A stretch of DNA of 20,603 nucleotides from JAWXBR01 sp034440235 (lineage in GTDB: Bacteria; Bacteroidota; Ignavibacteria; Kapaibacteriales; Kapaibacteriaceae), in the NCBI GenBank assembly GCA_034440235.1, contig JAWXBR010000016.1:1-20603 (forward strand). Direction: 5' to 3'. Position numbers and translations under genes: made by a program. The notes under the pieces are model-generated. The model saw only the letters and a list, made by a program, of their open reading frames with translations, did no database searches and was not told the DNA's origin. This document shows, piece after piece, positions 7,551-15,502 of this stretch (its first letter is position 1; every line of letters starts with the position of its first letter).

Positions 7551-8164
7551 TCGTCGAACGGATCTACAGCCAGCACCTTCGAAAGAAAAGTATGTCGGTG
7601 CAGAATAATGGGTCCGTACTTCTGAATAGCTCTTCTGTGCTCCGGAGTACCATACCCCTTGTGATTGCAGAATCCGAAATGCGGGAATCGTTCATGTGCA
7701 TGTTCTGTCATCCACGTATCGCGGGCAACCTTTGCAATAATCGAGGCTGCTGCAATCGATACACTCGATGCATCACCACCAACAATCGTTGTGTGTGGCA
7801 CTTCATGCTTTCGAAACCTATTGCCATCGATAAGGAGGTGTCCGGGGGAAATCGTCAAGCCCCCTATCGCCCCATGCATAGCATCGAATGTTGCCTGTAG
7901 AATGTTTACCGAGTCGATGCGATGATTGTCTATAACACAATAGCTGCACGATGCTGCCGCGTCGTAAATGTTCACCGCTAGTTCGTATCGGCGTTCGGGA
8001 GACAAGCGTTTTGAGTCGTCGATGCCCTCTGGAATTCTGCCCGGATGAAACACCACCGCGGCAGCCACAACGGGTCCGGCCAGCGCCCCGCGTCCGACCT
8101 CGTCGATGCCCGCAACAACAACATCGCGCGACCAGAACTGGCGCTCCGCTTCAGGTGTCGGCAA
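7547..8164 (-). CDS. rnhB: Ribonuclease HII
   Basis: RNase HII nicks the RNA strand of RNA:DNA hybrids and starts removal of misincorporated ribonucleotides from DNA. The 205-residue length is usual. Visible motifs are GIDEVGRGALAGPVVAAAVV (19-38, catalytic D21/E22), DDSKRLS (49-55), LLIDGN (110-115, D113) and GGDASSVSIAAASIIAKV (129-146, D131). These give the expected four acidic catalytic residues. The start is TTG at 8164 without a convincing ribosome binding site; no better in-frame start precedes the GIDEVGRG motif, so the N-terminus is uncertain by a few residues. The stop overlaps the symporter ATG as ATGA. It lies 66 bp after folE. Confidence 0.96.
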   Translation of the reverse strand: MPTPEAERQFWSRDVVVAGIDEVGRGALAGPVVAAAVVFHPGRIPEGIDDSKRLSPERRYELAVNIYDAAASCSYCVIDNHRIDSVNILQATFDAMHGAIGGLTISPGHLLIDGNRFRKHEVPHTTIVGGDASSVSIAAASIIAKVARDTWMTEHAHERFPHFGFCNHKGYGTPEHRRAIQKYGPIILHRHTFLSKVLAVDPFDE

Positions 8165-8230
8165 GGAATATGCGGGATGTGATTGCTTCAGGGGTGAGGT
8201 CTAGAGTCTGGTTACGAGAATCGGTATGCT

Positions 8231-8887
8231 TTAACGGCTTTCAATTAGGCTTAGGAACTCCATGCGTGATGCTGTGTTTGTGGCGAGAGCGCCTCGCATA
8301 ACACTTGTGATCATCTGTGCCGACTCATGCGCTTGTACACCGCGAGAAATCATGCAGTAATGTTTTGCGCGGATAACAACGCCGAGCGATACGGGTTGAA
8401 GCATTTGCTCGATGTAATCGGCAATCATCTGGCCGAGTTCTTCTTGCACCTGACCTCGACGTGAGAACCAGTCGACAATGCGATTGAATTTCGAAATGCC
8501 GATGACCTTGTCGCTTGGTACGTACCCGATGTAACACTCGCCGACAATTGGTTGCCAGTGGTGCGAGCACACGCTAAGGACCTTGATGCCGTTGCTGACA
8601 ACGAGTTCATCAACATTTTTACGATTCGGGAAAACCGTTATCGGTGGTGGTTCTGTGAAGCGTCCGACAAACAGCTCATTCGTCCACATCTTCGCTAGAC
8701 GTCGCGGCGTGTCGGCACTGTTTGGGTCCTGCGGATTGATGCGCAGTATCTCGAGTATTTCGACAAACTTCTGCTGAAGCTGCTGTGTCATGACGGCGCG
8801 GTCCTCGACCGACATCGGACGATTACAGTTCGAGTCGAATAACTCGGCATTTGATGTCACTATGTTGTTGTTTGACGATGACGTCAC
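8231..8887 (-). CDS. folE: GTP cyclohydrolase I
   Basis: It converts GTP to 7,8-dihydroneopterin triphosphate and formate, the first step of folate, tetrahydrobiopterin-type pterin and queuosine routes. The 218-residue length is normal. The zinc ligands are visible as CSHH (C107, H110) and H-Y-C-M (C178). Catalytic His residues correspond to H109 and H176. Other family signatures are IGYVPSDKVIGISKFNRIV (120-138), RRGQVQEELGQMIA (143-156), ISRGVQ (180-185) and RMEFLSL (208-214). 'CSHHWQP' replaces the more common 'CEHH..P', and 'ISRGV' replaces 'MRGV'. The start is GTG at 8887, overlapping the ptpS TGA as GTGA. The pairing with ptpS suggests both act in sequence on a reduced pterin. Confidence 0.96.
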   Translation of the reverse strand: MTSSSNNNIVTSNAELFDSNCNRPMSVEDRAVMTQQLQQKFVEILEILRINPQDPNSADTPRRLAKMWTNELFVGRFTEPPPITVFPNRKNVDELVVSNGIKVLSVCSHHWQPIVGECYIGYVPSDKVIGISKFNRIVDWFSRRGQVQEELGQMIADYIEQMLQPVSLGVVIRAKHYCMISRGVQAHESAQMITSVMRGALATNTASRMEFLSLIESR

Positions 8888-9327
8888 GGCGTTACTCCTG
8901 GGAACATGGTGATATCGACAGGAGCACCAAAGTACTCGGCATAGTTTTGGTCAGACTCATACAGACGTATGCAGTACAGCTCACCCGTAGGTAGGTGGTC
9001 AGCAATCTCACGCCAGAAGAGTACGCACAGATTTTCAACCGTTGGGATAGCTCCTAGCAGAAAATCGACGTCGAAGTTCAGGTGTTTGTGGTCTACGCGA
9101 TCGACGATGCGCGTGTCGATGATATCGCGCAGTTTCTTCAGGTCAATCACATACCCGGTCTCGGGGTCCGGCAGTCCGCGAACAATTACCTCGATCACAT
9201 AGTTATGCCCGTGCCCGAGCACATTGTTGCACTTGTCAAACACCGCTTCATTGCGCTCGGCACTAAACGTCGGGTTGTACAGTCGGTGTGCTGCAGAGAA
9301 CGTCGCCCTGCGCGTTACATAAATCAT
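8884..9327 (-). CDS. 6-pyruvoyl-tetrahydropterin synthase family protein (PTPS/QueD)
   Basis: This T-fold zinc enzyme acts on 7,8-dihydroneopterin triphosphate, the folE product. It forms 6-pyruvoyl-tetrahydropterin (PTPS) or 6-carboxy-tetrahydropterin (QueD). The protein has 147 residues. Zinc ligands are H14 (FSAAHRL), H39 and H41 (GHGH). Catalytic Cys33 lies in CNNVLGHGHNY, D79-H80 in VDHKHLN, and E124 in RLYESD. Five residues separate the catalytic Cys from HGH (C-x5-HGH), the spacing I associate with the biopterin-type PTPS; classic QueD has C-x3-HGH. The ATG at 9327 has GAGG five bases upstream. It heads the minus-strand run and diverges from the lipoprotein-lptD genes. Confidence 0.93.
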   Translation of the reverse strand: MIYVTRRATFSAAHRLYNPTFSAERNEAVFDKCNNVLGHGHNYVIEVIVRGLPDPETGYVIDLKKLRDIIDTRIVDRVDHKHLNFDVDFLLGAIPTVENLCVLFWREIADHLPTGELYCIRLYESDQNYAEYFGAPVDITMFPGVTP

Positions 9328-9363
9328 TCTTTCCTCTTGTCACAAAATCGGATATTTGTTCCT
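9328..9363. promoter_or_regulatory. Short divergent intergenic region, presumed back-to-back promoters
   Basis: Only 36 bp separate the start of the pterin gene (minus) from the start of the lipoprotein gene (plus), so promoter elements for both directions must lie here or reach into the coding sequences. The stretch is AT-rich and includes 'tatttg', loosely like the -33/-7 elements of Bacteroidota promoters. No confident -35/-10 pair was seen. The ribosome binding site for the minus-strand gene (GAGG) lies at its left end. Confidence 0.4.
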
Positions 9364-10110
9364 ATGAAATTGCAAACTACGATACTGGTTTCTTGTCTGC
9401 TACTTATCAGCTGCGCTTCGGCTCATGTAGGGGGCTCGCGAAGCGAGGCTGCATCGACCATCCGTACGCTTCAGACCGAAGGCACGCTTTCGGTTACGGG
9501 TACCCAGAACCTGAACGGCATTCCGTTTAGTGCCCTGCTGGGCGAGGACGACTCGTCGCGGATAACCATGAGCGGACCATTCGGCATGACAGCAGTCCGC
9601 TTTTACAGCCAGGGCGATTCGTTTACCGTGGTGAACTACCTGTCTCAGGAAGTGGCGAGTGGCAAGGGCGACTCGGCAACCGTAAAGACGCTACTTCCCA
9701 TTGCCATGAACATTCGCGACCTAGTCTCGATTATTCGAGGAGAAGTACCGGGCGGCACTGGACGCTTTACCACACACACCGAACGTCCAGATAACAGCGT
9801 GTTGCATGGCGTTAAGGACGAAAAAGGTGGCATCGAATTCGCCCTCATCGACTCAGCTCGCAACGTATTACGTCAGTACCAACGCAAGAGCGCCGCAGGC
9901 GTTACGCTTGTTGATGTGTTGTTCGACGACTTCAGAGCCATTCCATCTGGTAACGAGACAATTCCTGTAGCGCATTCAATACGCATCACGATCGATGACA
10001 AGAAAGAATCGCTTACATTGCTTGTATCAGGGGCAAAGGTCAACGAACCAATTCTTGAATCACTTACCGCTGAAGTTCCTTCAAGCTTTAAACGTGTGAA
10101 TTATAGGTGA
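9364..10110 (+). CDS. Outer-membrane-type lipoprotein coupled to lptD (LolB/DUF4292-like by appearance)
   Basis: The protein has 248 residues. The frame is open upstream to 9082, but ATG at 9364 is chosen because it opens a lipoprotein signal peptide with lipobox LISC-A (Cys17). The body contains alternating beta strands, 'MSGPFGMTAVRFYSQGDSF' and 'LPIAMNIRDLVSIIRG'. This pattern reminds me of LolA/LolB-fold lipoproteins such as DUF4292; the match is by eye only. Its TGA overlaps the GTG start of lptD as GTGA. That implies tightly linked production and makes it a candidate LptD partner or chaperone. It has no obvious Shine-Dalgarno sequence, and its promoter lies in or near a 36-bp divergent gap. 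Confidence 0.82.
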   Translation: MKLQTTILVSCLLLISCASAHVGGSRSEAASTIRTLQTEGTLSVTGTQNLNGIPFSALLGEDDSSRITMSGPFGMTAVRFYSQGDSFTVVNYLSQEVASGKGDSATVKTLLPIAMNIRDLVSIIRGEVPGGTGRFTTHTERPDNSVLHGVKDEKGGIEFALIDSARNVLRQYQRKSAAGVTLVDVLFDDFRAIPSGNETIPVAHSIRITIDDKKESLTLLVSGAKVNEPILESLTAEVPSSFKRVNYR

Positions 10111-12677
10111 GTATTCGTCGTGTCGTCAGCGCTCTAGTTTTCTGCATTGCTTCACTCACAATGCAAGCACAAGCACCAGACGCGGCCAGCACTCCCTTAG
10201 CAGACACTACACGACGAATAGACAATCTAGGCTCTCTGACGATTGACACAACACGCGCAGACACTGTTCGTGCAAGTGGCGATATCGACACCATTGTTGT
10301 GTTCTCAGCAAAAGACTCGGTCCATTTTAACGTCCGCACAAAACGCATGCGACTGCGCGGCGATGCAGACGTGAAATTCAAAGACCAGCGACTGCAATCC
10401 GAAGTTGTGATTATGGACTTCGGCACATCGACGATGTATGCCGATGGAGTGCGTGATTCGACTGGCAGGCTGAGAGGCTTTCCTCTTTTCATCGACAAGG
10501 GCGAGGAATATGCAGGCGAACGCATTGTGTATAATTTCAAGTCGAGACAGGGACGTGTCACCCTTGGCGAAACAAATGTCGACGGAGGTTTCTATTGGGG
10601 CAACCGCATCAAGCGCGTGAGCGAGAAAACGATTTATGTCGAGGACGGAAACTTCACAACCTGCGATGCACCCCACCCGCACTTTCATTTCAACTCGCCA
10701 CGGATGAAGGTGGTCATTGATGATAAACTTTTCTACGATCCACTCATTCTCTACGTCGAAGATATTCCTGTGTTTGCAATGCCAATTGGGTTGTATTTCG
10801 ACATGCGGAAGGGACGTCATTCGGGCATCATCCTTCCCACTCCTCTCATCACGTCGAACCGTGGCGTCGTGCTCAACCAAGGCGGCTACTACTGGGCTGC
10901 AAGCGACTATTGGGAAATGGATTTTCTGGCGGATGTCATGTCAAAGGGCGGCTTCACGCTCTACAACAAAACACGTTATTCCGTCCGTGATGTACTTAGA
11001 GGCAATATCGATCTTCTCTACGGGTATACGCGCTTTAACGTAACGGACGGATTTACACGAAACTTTGGCGTCACAGCAAATCACCAGCAAACGCTGGGTC
11101 CGGATGAGAGAATTTCGGCGACGGTCTTGTTCACAACGTCCAACCTCTTTCAAAACACATCGTTCAACCCCTACGAACGCCTTCAGCAGAATGCCCGTTC
11201 GGATGTATCATACCAGCGCACGTTTTACAACGGACATACCCTGAATGCGGGGTACACGCGCGACCAGAACATGATTAACGGGTCTATCACACACTCCCCT
11301 ACCATTTCCTACGGCATTCCTGTCTTTGCGCCTATAACCGACTTCCCGTTGCAGTTAGGGTACCGCACTACGGGACGATACTTCTACGATGCCAGGCGCA
11401 ACGTCGACACGACTCCGTTTGCAGTTACAGAACGCAGCGTTATCGAACACCGTCCGACCGTCAGCCTTACTCCTAAACTAGGTTACATTACCTTCCAGCC
11501 CAGCATCACCTACGACGAAAACTGGTACCTACAGCGCTACACACAATCGGTCAACCCCGATTCAACCATTGCAACCACACGCGAGCCCGGCTTCTTCCGC
11601 GAATTCAGGTATGCCGTTGGTGTTTCTGCAAGTACGTTTCTGTATGGCAACGCACGACCAAACATCTGGGGCATTACAGCCTTCAGGCACACCGTACAGC
11701 CTACCATTAGCGCAACGTTTGTGCCGGACCAGAGCGACACATCGCGCGGTTTCTTCGGTACCTATACAAGTCCGTACACCAACGAACCCGTCCGATACTC
11801 ACGCTTCGGCTCGGGCATCGCTTCAGACCGACAGCAGCTTAATCTCGGACTCAATCTCCTCAATCGTTTTGCCATCAAGCTCGCGCAGGGCGACACGTTG
11901 CCCGACAAGCCCCTTGAGATCCTTACCGTCAATGCCTCGTCGGCGTACAACGTCGTGGCCGACTCGCTCCGTCTGGCACCCATCAACATCTCGCTGCGGT
12001 CGCCCGTGCTCGACGTCATCGCCTTCAACAGCTCGTTCCAGTTCGACATCTACGACCAGGCGCGGTCGGTGAACCCCATTACCGGCACACCATCGTACAC
12101 GCGCATCAATCGCACCACACTCGAAGCGGGTAAGGGGCTGGCTCGGCTTACCTCTATGAGCTTTCAGTTCGGCTCGCGGTTTACGTCCGAAGGTGTGTCG
12201 TTCCAAGAGCGTGTCGAAAGCGAAGACACGACTGCACCCATGGACAGCTCAGGAAGCAAGCTGCGAGCGCGCTTCGATAGGCGCGTTAATTACCGTCCCG
12301 TCGACAGCGATTTGTACGGCGACGAAACCCCCGGCTGGAATCCCATCGTCATGCCCTGGGAAGCCGAGTTCAATGTGTCGTACACATACAACAGAACGAA
12401 CCCAGAATTGTCTACGGAGTCGCTTCGACTAACACTTCGCGGCAGCACCTCTCTTTCCGAGACGTTGCGCCTAGCGGCGAGTGCAAATGTCGACCTAATT
12501 ACAGGCGCCATAAACTTTCCGACCATCGACATCTCAAAACGTTTACATTGCTGGATGTTATCCGTCAACTGGATTCCCCTCGGCGTCAACAAGGGTTTCT
12601 TTTTGCGGTTCGCAGCCGATGCCAGCATCCTGCAGGACATGAAGATCACGAAGCAATCAACGCCTCTTTATCGATGA
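10107..12677 (+). CDS. lptD: LPS-assembly outer-membrane protein LptD (OstA/Imp family)
   Basis: LptD is the outer-membrane beta-barrel that receives lipopolysaccharide from the periplasmic bridge and places it on the cell surface. The protein has 856 residues. GTG at 10107 opens a signal peptide (cleavage near MQAQA, residue 23). An OstA-type beta-jellyroll region lies at about 70-185 ('HFNVRTKRMRLRGDADVKF', 'GERIVYNFKSRQGRVTLGETN'). A family-like link follows with 'FTTCDAPHPHFHF' (about 188-200), 'LILYVEDIPVFAMPIGLYFD' and 'RHSGIILPTP'. The rest is a long beta-barrel with many aromatic strand ends. It is coupled to the preceding lipoprotein gene and lies 62 bp before glmS. Its presence implies an LPS-bearing outer membrane. 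Confidence 0.93.
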   Translation: MSIRRVVSALVFCIASLTMQAQAPDAASTPLADTTRRIDNLGSLTIDTTRADTVRASGDIDTIVVFSAKDSVHFNVRTKRMRLRGDADVKFKDQRLQSEVVIMDFGTSTMYADGVRDSTGRLRGFPLFIDKGEEYAGERIVYNFKSRQGRVTLGETNVDGGFYWGNRIKRVSEKTIYVEDGNFTTCDAPHPHFHFNSPRMKVVIDDKLFYDPLILYVEDIPVFAMPIGLYFDMRKGRHSGIILPTPLITSNRGVVLNQGGYYWAASDYWEMDFLADVMSKGGFTLYNKTRYSVRDVLRGNIDLLYGYTRFNVTDGFTRNFGVTANHQQTLGPDERISATVLFTTSNLFQNTSFNPYERLQQNARSDVSYQRTFYNGHTLNAGYTRDQNMINGSITHSPTISYGIPVFAPITDFPLQLGYRTTGRYFYDARRNVDTTPFAVTERSVIEHRPTVSLTPKLGYITFQPSITYDENWYLQRYTQSVNPDSTIATTREPGFFREFRYAVGVSASTFLYGNARPNIWGITAFRHTVQPTISATFVPDQSDTSRGFFGTYTSPYTNEPVRYSRFGSGIASDRQQLNLGLNLLNRFAIKLAQGDTLPDKPLEILTVNASSAYNVVADSLRLAPINISLRSPVLDVIAFNSSFQFDIYDQARSVNPITGTPSYTRINRTTLEAGKGLARLTSMSFQFGSRFTSEGVSFQERVESEDTTAPMDSSGSKLRARFDRRVNYRPVDSDLYGDETPGWNPIVMPWEAEFNVSYTYNRTNPELSTESLRLTLRGSTSLSETLRLAASANVDLITGAINFPTIDISKRLHCWMLSVNWIPLGVNKGFFLRFAADASILQDMKITKQSTPLYR

Positions 12678-12739
12678 TTCGTCTACCTAAACAGGTGCGA
12701 ATGCGATGACTCTCTTCGAACTACAACGGTAAAATTTCT

Positions 12740-14572
12740 ATGTGTGGAATTGTTGGCTACATCGGAACACGTCAGGCATCACCGGTCATCCTCGAAGGTC
12801 TTAAGCGCCTCGAGTACAGGGGCTACGATTCAGCAGGCGTGTGCCTGGTATCGGGCGATGCAATAACGATTGCAAAACGCAAGGGTCGTGTGTACGATCT
12901 CGAGAACGCCGTCGACGTGGCTTCTATTCCTGGTACTGTTGGTGTGGGGCACACACGTTGGGCAACACACGGTGTGCCGAACGACATTAACGCACACCCA
13001 CATACCGATGCATCCGGACGTATTGCGTTGGTGCACAATGGTATCATTGAAAACTATCTTACAATCAAGAAACAGCTGCTGGGTCAGGGGTACTCGTTCC
13101 TCTCCGACACCGACAGCGAAGTGCTTGCTGTCTTCATCGGCATGTTGTACGAAACGCTTGGCGACCTCGAGATGGCTGTGCGTACTGCTCTCTCCGAAGT
13201 CGAAGGCACATTCGGACTCGTCGTTGTTAGTTCTGTAGAACCCGACCTTATCATTGCCGCGCGGCGCGGCAGCCCCTTAATCCTAGGGGTTGGCGATCAC
13301 GAACTCATCATAGCATCCGATGCAGCCGCAATTATTGCGCACACACGTCACGTTGTGTACCTGCAAGAAAACGAAATGGCGTTGATGACGCGCAACGGCT
13401 ACACAACAAAAACCATCGATGACGTAGAAACAGAAAGTGTTGTCGAAGAGATTGCATTCGAACTCGAGCAAATCGAAAAAGGCGGCTTCGAGCACTTCAT
13501 GCTCAAGGAAATCTACGAGCAGCCCACGACGTTTCACGATGGATTCCGCGGACGACTTATCGTCGACGAGGGACGCGTCCGTCTCGGCGGCCTAACCTCG
13601 GTCGTCGACAAACTCCAAGCCGCAAAACGCATCATCATCACCGCATGCGGCACATCGTGGCACTCGGCATTAGTTGGCGAATACCTCATCGAAAATCTTG
13701 CGCGCATTCCCGTCGAAGTCGAATACGCAAGCGAGTTCCGTTATCGCAACCCCATCATCTACCCCGACGACATCGTCATCGCCATTTCGCAGAGTGGAGA
13801 GACTGCTGATACTCTCGCAGCCATTCGCGAAGCAAAGTCAAAAGGCGCAACTGTCATCGGCATGGTAAACGTTGTGGGCAGTTCCATCGCGCGCGAAACC
13901 GACGCTGGTGTGTACCTGCACGCCGGACCCGAGATTGGTGTTGCTTCTACAAAAGCATTTACGTCGCAACTCTGCGTACTCACACAATTCGCCCTCTTCA
14001 TCGGCCGTATGCACGGCATGAGCGACACCCTTGCACGTCAGACCGCTGCTGGCTTGGCCGCAGTGCCCGCGCAAATCGAACGCATCCTAGCCGACGCGCC
14101 CAACATCGAACGCATCGCACATCAATACGCACACGTCCAGAACTTTCTGTACTTGGGAAGGGGCTATAACTTCCCCGTTGCACTCGAAGGGGCGTTAAAG
14201 CTTAAAGAAATCTCGTATATCCATGCCGAGGGTTATCCTGCAGCCGAGATGAAGCACGGTCCAATCGCCCTCATCGACGACAACATGCCCGTCGTCTTCA
14301 TTGCCACGCAAGACGAACACTACGACAAAATCCTCTCCAACATCGAAGAAGTCCGCGCCCGCTCAGGCCGCGTTATCGTCATCGCCCACGAAGGCGACGA
14401 ACACCTCGCCTCCGTCGCCAACCACATCATCACCATCCCCTCGGCGCCGTCGATGATCACGCCCATCCTCGCTGCAATCCCCATGCAGCTCCTCGCCTAC
14501 TACATGGCCGTCGAGCGCAACTGCAACGTCGACATGCCACGGAATCTGGCGAAGAGTGTTACGGTGGAGTAG
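12740..14572 (+). CDS. glmS: Glutamine--fructose-6-phosphate aminotransferase (isomerizing)
   Basis: GlmS makes glucosamine-6-phosphate from fructose-6-phosphate and glutamine, the first step to UDP-GlcNAc for peptidoglycan and LPS. The protein is full length (610 residues). MCGIVGYIG gives nucleophile Cys2 of the glutaminase domain, followed by RLEYRGYDSAG, GHTRWATHG and HNGIIEN. Two SIS sugar-binding domains follow, with ACGTSWHSA, SQSGETADTLAAI, STKAFTSQL and GRGYNFPVALEGALKLKE. The C-terminus PRNLAKSVTVE is the usual ending. No clear ribosome binding site was seen. The 62-bp upstream gap is too short for a glmS ribozyme. An IS21-derived fragment begins almost at its stop codon, so no native terminator remains directly downstream. 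Confidence 0.98.
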   Translation: MCGIVGYIGTRQASPVILEGLKRLEYRGYDSAGVCLVSGDAITIAKRKGRVYDLENAVDVASIPGTVGVGHTRWATHGVPNDINAHPHTDASGRIALVHNGIIENYLTIKKQLLGQGYSFLSDTDSEVLAVFIGMLYETLGDLEMAVRTALSEVEGTFGLVVVSSVEPDLIIAARRGSPLILGVGDHELIIASDAAAIIAHTRHVVYLQENEMALMTRNGYTTKTIDDVETESVVEEIAFELEQIEKGGFEHFMLKEIYEQPTTFHDGFRGRLIVDEGRVRLGGLTSVVDKLQAAKRIIITACGTSWHSALVGEYLIENLARIPVEVEYASEFRYRNPIIYPDDIVIAISQSGETADTLAAIREAKSKGATVIGMVNVVGSSIARETDAGVYLHAGPEIGVASTKAFTSQLCVLTQFALFIGRMHGMSDTLARQTAAGLAAVPAQIERILADAPNIERIAHQYAHVQNFLYLGRGYNFPVALEGALKLKEISYIHAEGYPAAEMKHGPIALIDDNMPVVFIATQDEHYDKILSNIEEVRARSGRVIVIAHEGDEHLASVANHIITIPSAPSMITPILAAIPMQLLAYYMAVERNCNVDMPRNLAKSVTVE

Positions 14573-15035
14573 TCAACCGTGCGTTGTATGAGCACAGTAC
14601 CAAACTCTTTGCACGCTTGAAGATGGCAATGGCTGATGGATCCTATCTCAAAGAACTGTTGCGCATGGAGAAGCAAGAACTGCTGATCATCGATGACTTC
14701 GGCATGCAACCGCTGGAGGCACAGAGTCGGTCCATCCTGATGGAGATCATCGAAGACCGACACGGCAAACGCTCTACGCTATTCACGTCACAAGCGCCTG
14801 TCAGCAACTGGTACGAAGTCATCGGTGAACAAACCATCGCCGATGCTATCTTAGATTGCATTATTCACGACGCACATCGACTGGAACTTCATGGTGAGTC
14901 GATGCGCAAACGTAAAGAAATCCTTGCGCCAGAATTTCAAGTAATAACACCCTAACTATTCAATAACAATCAATCGAATTCGATGCACGATTTTCACACC
15001 TATCAACGGTTAACTTTTAGTGGTCAATTTGGCGT
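14573..15035 (+). mobile_element. IS21-family remnant (3' part only)
   Basis: Homology to an IstB-type protein begins at about 14575, within a few bases of the glmS TAG (14570-14572), and ends at the istB stop at 14955. About 80 bp of non-coding DNA follows, including a 'taacttttagtggtcaattt' segment at 15011-15030. It resembles the terminal repeats I associate with IS21-type elements; that resemblance is tentative. The transposase gene istA and the first half of istB are missing, so the element is dead. It directly abuts the IS66-type element. Confidence 0.7.
14575..14955 (+). pseudogene. istB: 5'-truncated istB (IS21 AAA+ ATPase helper), C-terminal half
   Basis: IstB is the AAA+ ATPase that assists the IS21 transposase. 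About 126 residues of an expected ~250 remain. The Walker A segment is gone. Retained parts are 'KLFARLKMAMADGSYLKEL', the Walker B LLIIDDFG, 'EIIEDRHGKRSTLFTSQAPVSNWYEVIGE', 'TIADAILD' and the family ending 'ELHGESMRKRK'. The frame has no ATG at the front (TTG at 14584 is the first possible start). Family similarity already begins a few codons before that (N-R-A-L-Y), so this is a truncation, not a small native gene. Without Walker A it cannot bind ATP normally. Confidence 0.88.
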
Positions 15036-15042
15036 GTAATTC

Positions 15043-15062
15043 GTATCCACCCGAACAAGTAC
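15043..15062 (+). repeat. Left terminal inverted repeat of IS66 element
   Basis: The 20 bases at 15043-15062 are the reverse complement of 17173-17192 except for one position (a/g). The match breaks down outward of this block, although a partly similar stretch continues for some bases. Confidence 0.85.
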
Positions 15063-15122
15063 ATATAGTATAGGATAGTATCGAAGGATAGCTTCGCTGC
15101 AACAATCACGAGGAGAGCAGCG

Positions 15123-15473
15123 ATGGGATCGTCAACAGAGAAGACAGGACGGATGTTTGCGATGGTAGAAGCATTGCATCGCAGTGGTATCAGTAAGCGA
15201 GCCTACGCAGAGCAGCACAGGATATGCTATGGCACGTTGCAATACTGGTGCAAGCGCTATCGCGACCATCAGGCACAGATTCAGGCTCACAAGCAACCTA
15301 AGCGTCTACCAGCAGCGCGCACAAGTGCAACGCAGCAACAGCCTGCGTTTCTCCGTCTCGCTCTGCCGCAGGAACGGCCCGCTCAGGAGCAGCCCATCGA
15401 TGAACAATGTGCGCCTTGGCAGGCGGCTATCGTGTTCGGGCGTAGTGTTTCGGGCGTAGTGTTTCGGGCGTAG
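15123..15473 (+). CDS. IS66-type TnpA/orfA (DNA-binding accessory protein)
   Basis: The protein has 116 residues. The N-terminal half is a helix-turn-helix typical of IS66 orfA products: 'MFAMVEALHRSGISKRAYAEQHRICYGTLQYWCKRYR' pattern, read here in pieces at residues 11-47. The C-terminal half is Gln/Pro/Ala-rich. ATG at 15123 has AGGAG seven bases upstream. Its last 12 codons and TAG stop are formed by the first copies of a 14-bp tandem repeat. The natural C-terminus is therefore probably lost or altered; related proteins usually end in a 'V.F..G..L' strand plus a short helix. Confidence 0.8.
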   Translation: MGSSTEKTGRMFAMVEALHRSGISKRAYAEQHRICYGTLQYWCKRYRDHQAQIQAHKQPKRLPAARTSATQQQPAFLRLALPQERPAQEQPIDEQCAPWQAAIVFGRSVSGVVFRA

Positions 15474-15486
15474 TGTTTCGGGCGTG
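15437..15486 (+). repeat. Tandem repeat, 14-bp unit, about 3.5 copies
   Basis: The unit cgggcgtagtgttt occurs perfectly at 15437-15450, 15451-15464 and 15465-15478. A partial fourth copy (cgggcgt) ends by 15486. Because 14 is not a multiple of three, each copy shifts the reading frame of orfA; the present stop TAG (15471-15473) lies inside the third copy. Perfect copies suggest recent expansion by slippage. Confidence 0.95.
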
Positions 15487-15502
15487 CAATGTACGATGAA
15501 CA

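Noticed and set aside
11569..12206. Long open frames overlapping the lptD barrel on both strands
   Set aside because: They are shadows in GC-rich coding sequence; lptD is continuous through the region.
12678..12739. A glmS ribozyme-type riboswitch before glmS
   Set aside because: Only 62 bp lie between lptD and glmS, too short for the ribozyme, and no matching structure was seen.
14573..15122. Tn7-like transposon inserted at the glmS attachment site
   Set aside because: No Tn7-type end repeats or tnsA-E genes are present; the recognisable protein is an IS21 IstB fragment with the usual IS21 ending.
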